Source of the DNA: Cyanobacteria bacterium HKST-UBA02
GTDB taxonomy: Bacteria > Cyanobacteriota > Vampirovibrionia > Obscuribacterales > Obscuribacteraceae
Direction of reading: 5' to 3'
Length of the DNA stretch: 23,635 nt
Assembly (NCBI GenBank): GCA_020431945.1
Contig: JAGQHH010000187.1
Location: 1-23,635, forward strand
Shown: positions 22,910 to 23,635 of the stretch, one piece after another
Layout of the letters: each line of letters opens with the position of its first letter
Position numbering within the stretch: position 1 is the first letter of the stretch
Translations under genes and position numbers: made by a program
Notes under the pieces: model-generated
The model's database searches: none
What the model was told of the DNA's origin: nothing
Seen by the model: the letters and a program-made list of their open reading frames with translations, nothing else

Positions 22910-23635
22910 GTGAACTACGACGACACTATCCAGAAATATAATTCAAGAGTCGGTGAGCTGGCGGCGAAGTACGAGAGCGTCTCTTTCGAGGATGTTCATC
23001 CAGGTCTTTGCGTTCATCTGGAGGCGCTCTGCTCCAGCCGTGAGGAGACCAGAAGTGCCCTGGACATAGGAGCCGGCTCCGGGCGCGATGCCGGCTGGCT
23101 TGCCCGTCGTGGATTCGAGGTGGTGGCTGTCGAGCCGGCACAGGAGTTTGTCGCCGAGGGCCGGAGGCGGCATGGAGAAGCTGACATTCGCTGGGTGCAG
23201 GACAGCCTTCCAGATCTGACCAGGACGATTCGCCTGGGGATGTCGTTCGATCTGATTCTTGTCAGCGCAGTATGGATGCATGTGGCTCCGGAGGACCGGG
23301 CACGGGTGTTCAGGAAGCTGGTGTCGCTCATGAAGCCAGGAGGACTGCTGGTCATTTCTCTGCGGAAGGGACCGCATCATATAGCTGACTCGATTTTCCC
23401 GGTCAGCAGCCTGGAGCTGGAGAAGTTGTCTATCCAGCGAGGTCTGGTTGTAGTTTCGAAAGAGAGGACGCCTGACCGTCTGAATCGACCCGATGTCGAA
23501 TGGGAGACGGTGATTCTGCGTTTGCCGGACGACGGCACCGGTGCTCTGCCTCTCCTGCGGCACATCATCACCAGGGACAGGAAGTCCTCGACGTACAAGC
23601 TCGCACTTCTGCGGTGCATCCTGAGAATCGCCGAC
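22910..23635 (+). CDS. class I SAM-dependent methyltransferase, 3' end outside window
   Basis: An open frame starts at the GTG at 22910 (VNYDDTIQKYNSRVGELAAKYE) and runs off the window after 242 codons. Motif I for SAM binding is clear (SALDIGAGSGRDAGWLARRG), followed by the acidic end of strand 2 (VVAVEPAQEF). Motif IV-like DLILVSAVWMHVAPEDR and the post-motif region LVSLMKPGGLLVISLRKGP follow. The last residues (SSTYKLALLRCILRIAD) begin a further helical module that continues outside. I have seen this 'TYK-x-ALLR' ending after methyltransferase domains, but its role is unknown to me. The substrate (small molecule, protein or other) cannot be told. The GTG has only AGG upstream. The next in-frame ATG lies too far into the fold, so GTG is preferred. 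Confidence 0.88.
   Translation, partial: MNYDDTIQKYNSRVGELAAKYESVSFEDVHPGLCVHLEALCSSREETRSALDIGAGSGRDAGWLARRGFEVVAVEPAQEFVAEGRRRHGEADIRWVQDSLPDLTRTIRLGMSFDLILVSAVWMHVAPEDRARVFRKLVSLMKPGGLLVISLRKGPHHIADSIFPVSSLELEKLSIQRGLVVVSKERTPDRLNRPDVEWETVILRLPDDGTGALPLLRHIITRDRKSSTYKLALLRCILRIAD

Overview
The window is a stretch of bacterial chromosome of moderately high GC with 26 protein-coding genes or gene-like ORFs. No rRNA, tRNA, CRISPR array or insertion sequence was seen. Signal peptides, a lysozyme inhibitor of the Ivy family and a secreted patatin suggest a diderm (Gram-negative-type) bacterium. The mix of a TPR-tailed Hanks kinase, low-complexity secreted proteins and papain-like peptidases fits non-photosynthetic cyanobacterial relatives such as Obscuribacterales/Melainabacteria. 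That placement is inference only; no marker gene in the window proves it.

Layout. 1-1.5 kb: 3' part of a Ser/Thr kinase with a TPR tail. 1.5-2.4 kb (minus strand): two small membrane proteins (DUF3592-like, then DUF202) in one probable operon. 2.5-5.4 kb: a small type-44 polymorphic-toxin domain ORF overlapping a 47-codon ORF, then a large papain-like cysteine peptidase and a small overlapping ORF. 5.6-6.6 kb: a lone E2-type acyltransferase domain lacking its catalytic His. 6.6-7.2 kb: a methionine sulfoxide reductase MsrA with an in-frame TGA exactly where the catalytic Cys belongs. 7.3-9.6 kb: a large secreted TPR protein with a Ser-Asp repeat linker. 9.6-10.1 kb (minus): an Ivy-type lysozyme inhibitor. 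10.3-11.8 kb: a POT-family peptide transporter. 11.8-14 kb: an orphan HigA-like regulator, short tandem repeats and an uncharacterised two-gene minus-strand unit. 14.1-19.2 kb: a complete urease locus, ureG-ureD on the minus strand diverging from ureA-ureB-ureF-ureC-ureE. 19.3-21.5 kb: tex. 21.7-22.8 kb: a secreted patatin-like phospholipase. 22.9 kb to the end: the start of a SAM-dependent methyltransferase that runs off the window.

The most important result is the gene at 6646-7203. Read through one TGA (6778-6780) it is a complete MsrA with selenocysteine at the catalytic position. The mRNA starting inside that UGA can fold into a two-stem hairpin: GAUUC pairs with GAAUC, then an 8-bp perfect stem carries a GGC loop. 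This matches the general form of a bacterial SECIS element. An ordinary gene caller would report only a truncated 3' fragment. UGA is an ordinary stop for other genes here (POT transporter, HigA-like gene, PH-like membrane protein, E2-like gene), so this is local recoding rather than a changed genetic code. The selenium machinery (selA, selB, selC, selD) is not in the window and must be sought elsewhere in the genome.

The urease genes supply all three structural subunits and the four accessory proteins D, E, F and G, so the locus should be self-sufficient for making Ni-urease. Together with the POT transporter it hints at use of organic nitrogen. A recurring secondary theme is short in-frame or intergenic tandem repeats of 6, 12, 15 and 20 nt: in the Ser-Asp protein, ureE, the Ivy leader, the patatin leader and the spacer after the HigA-like gene.
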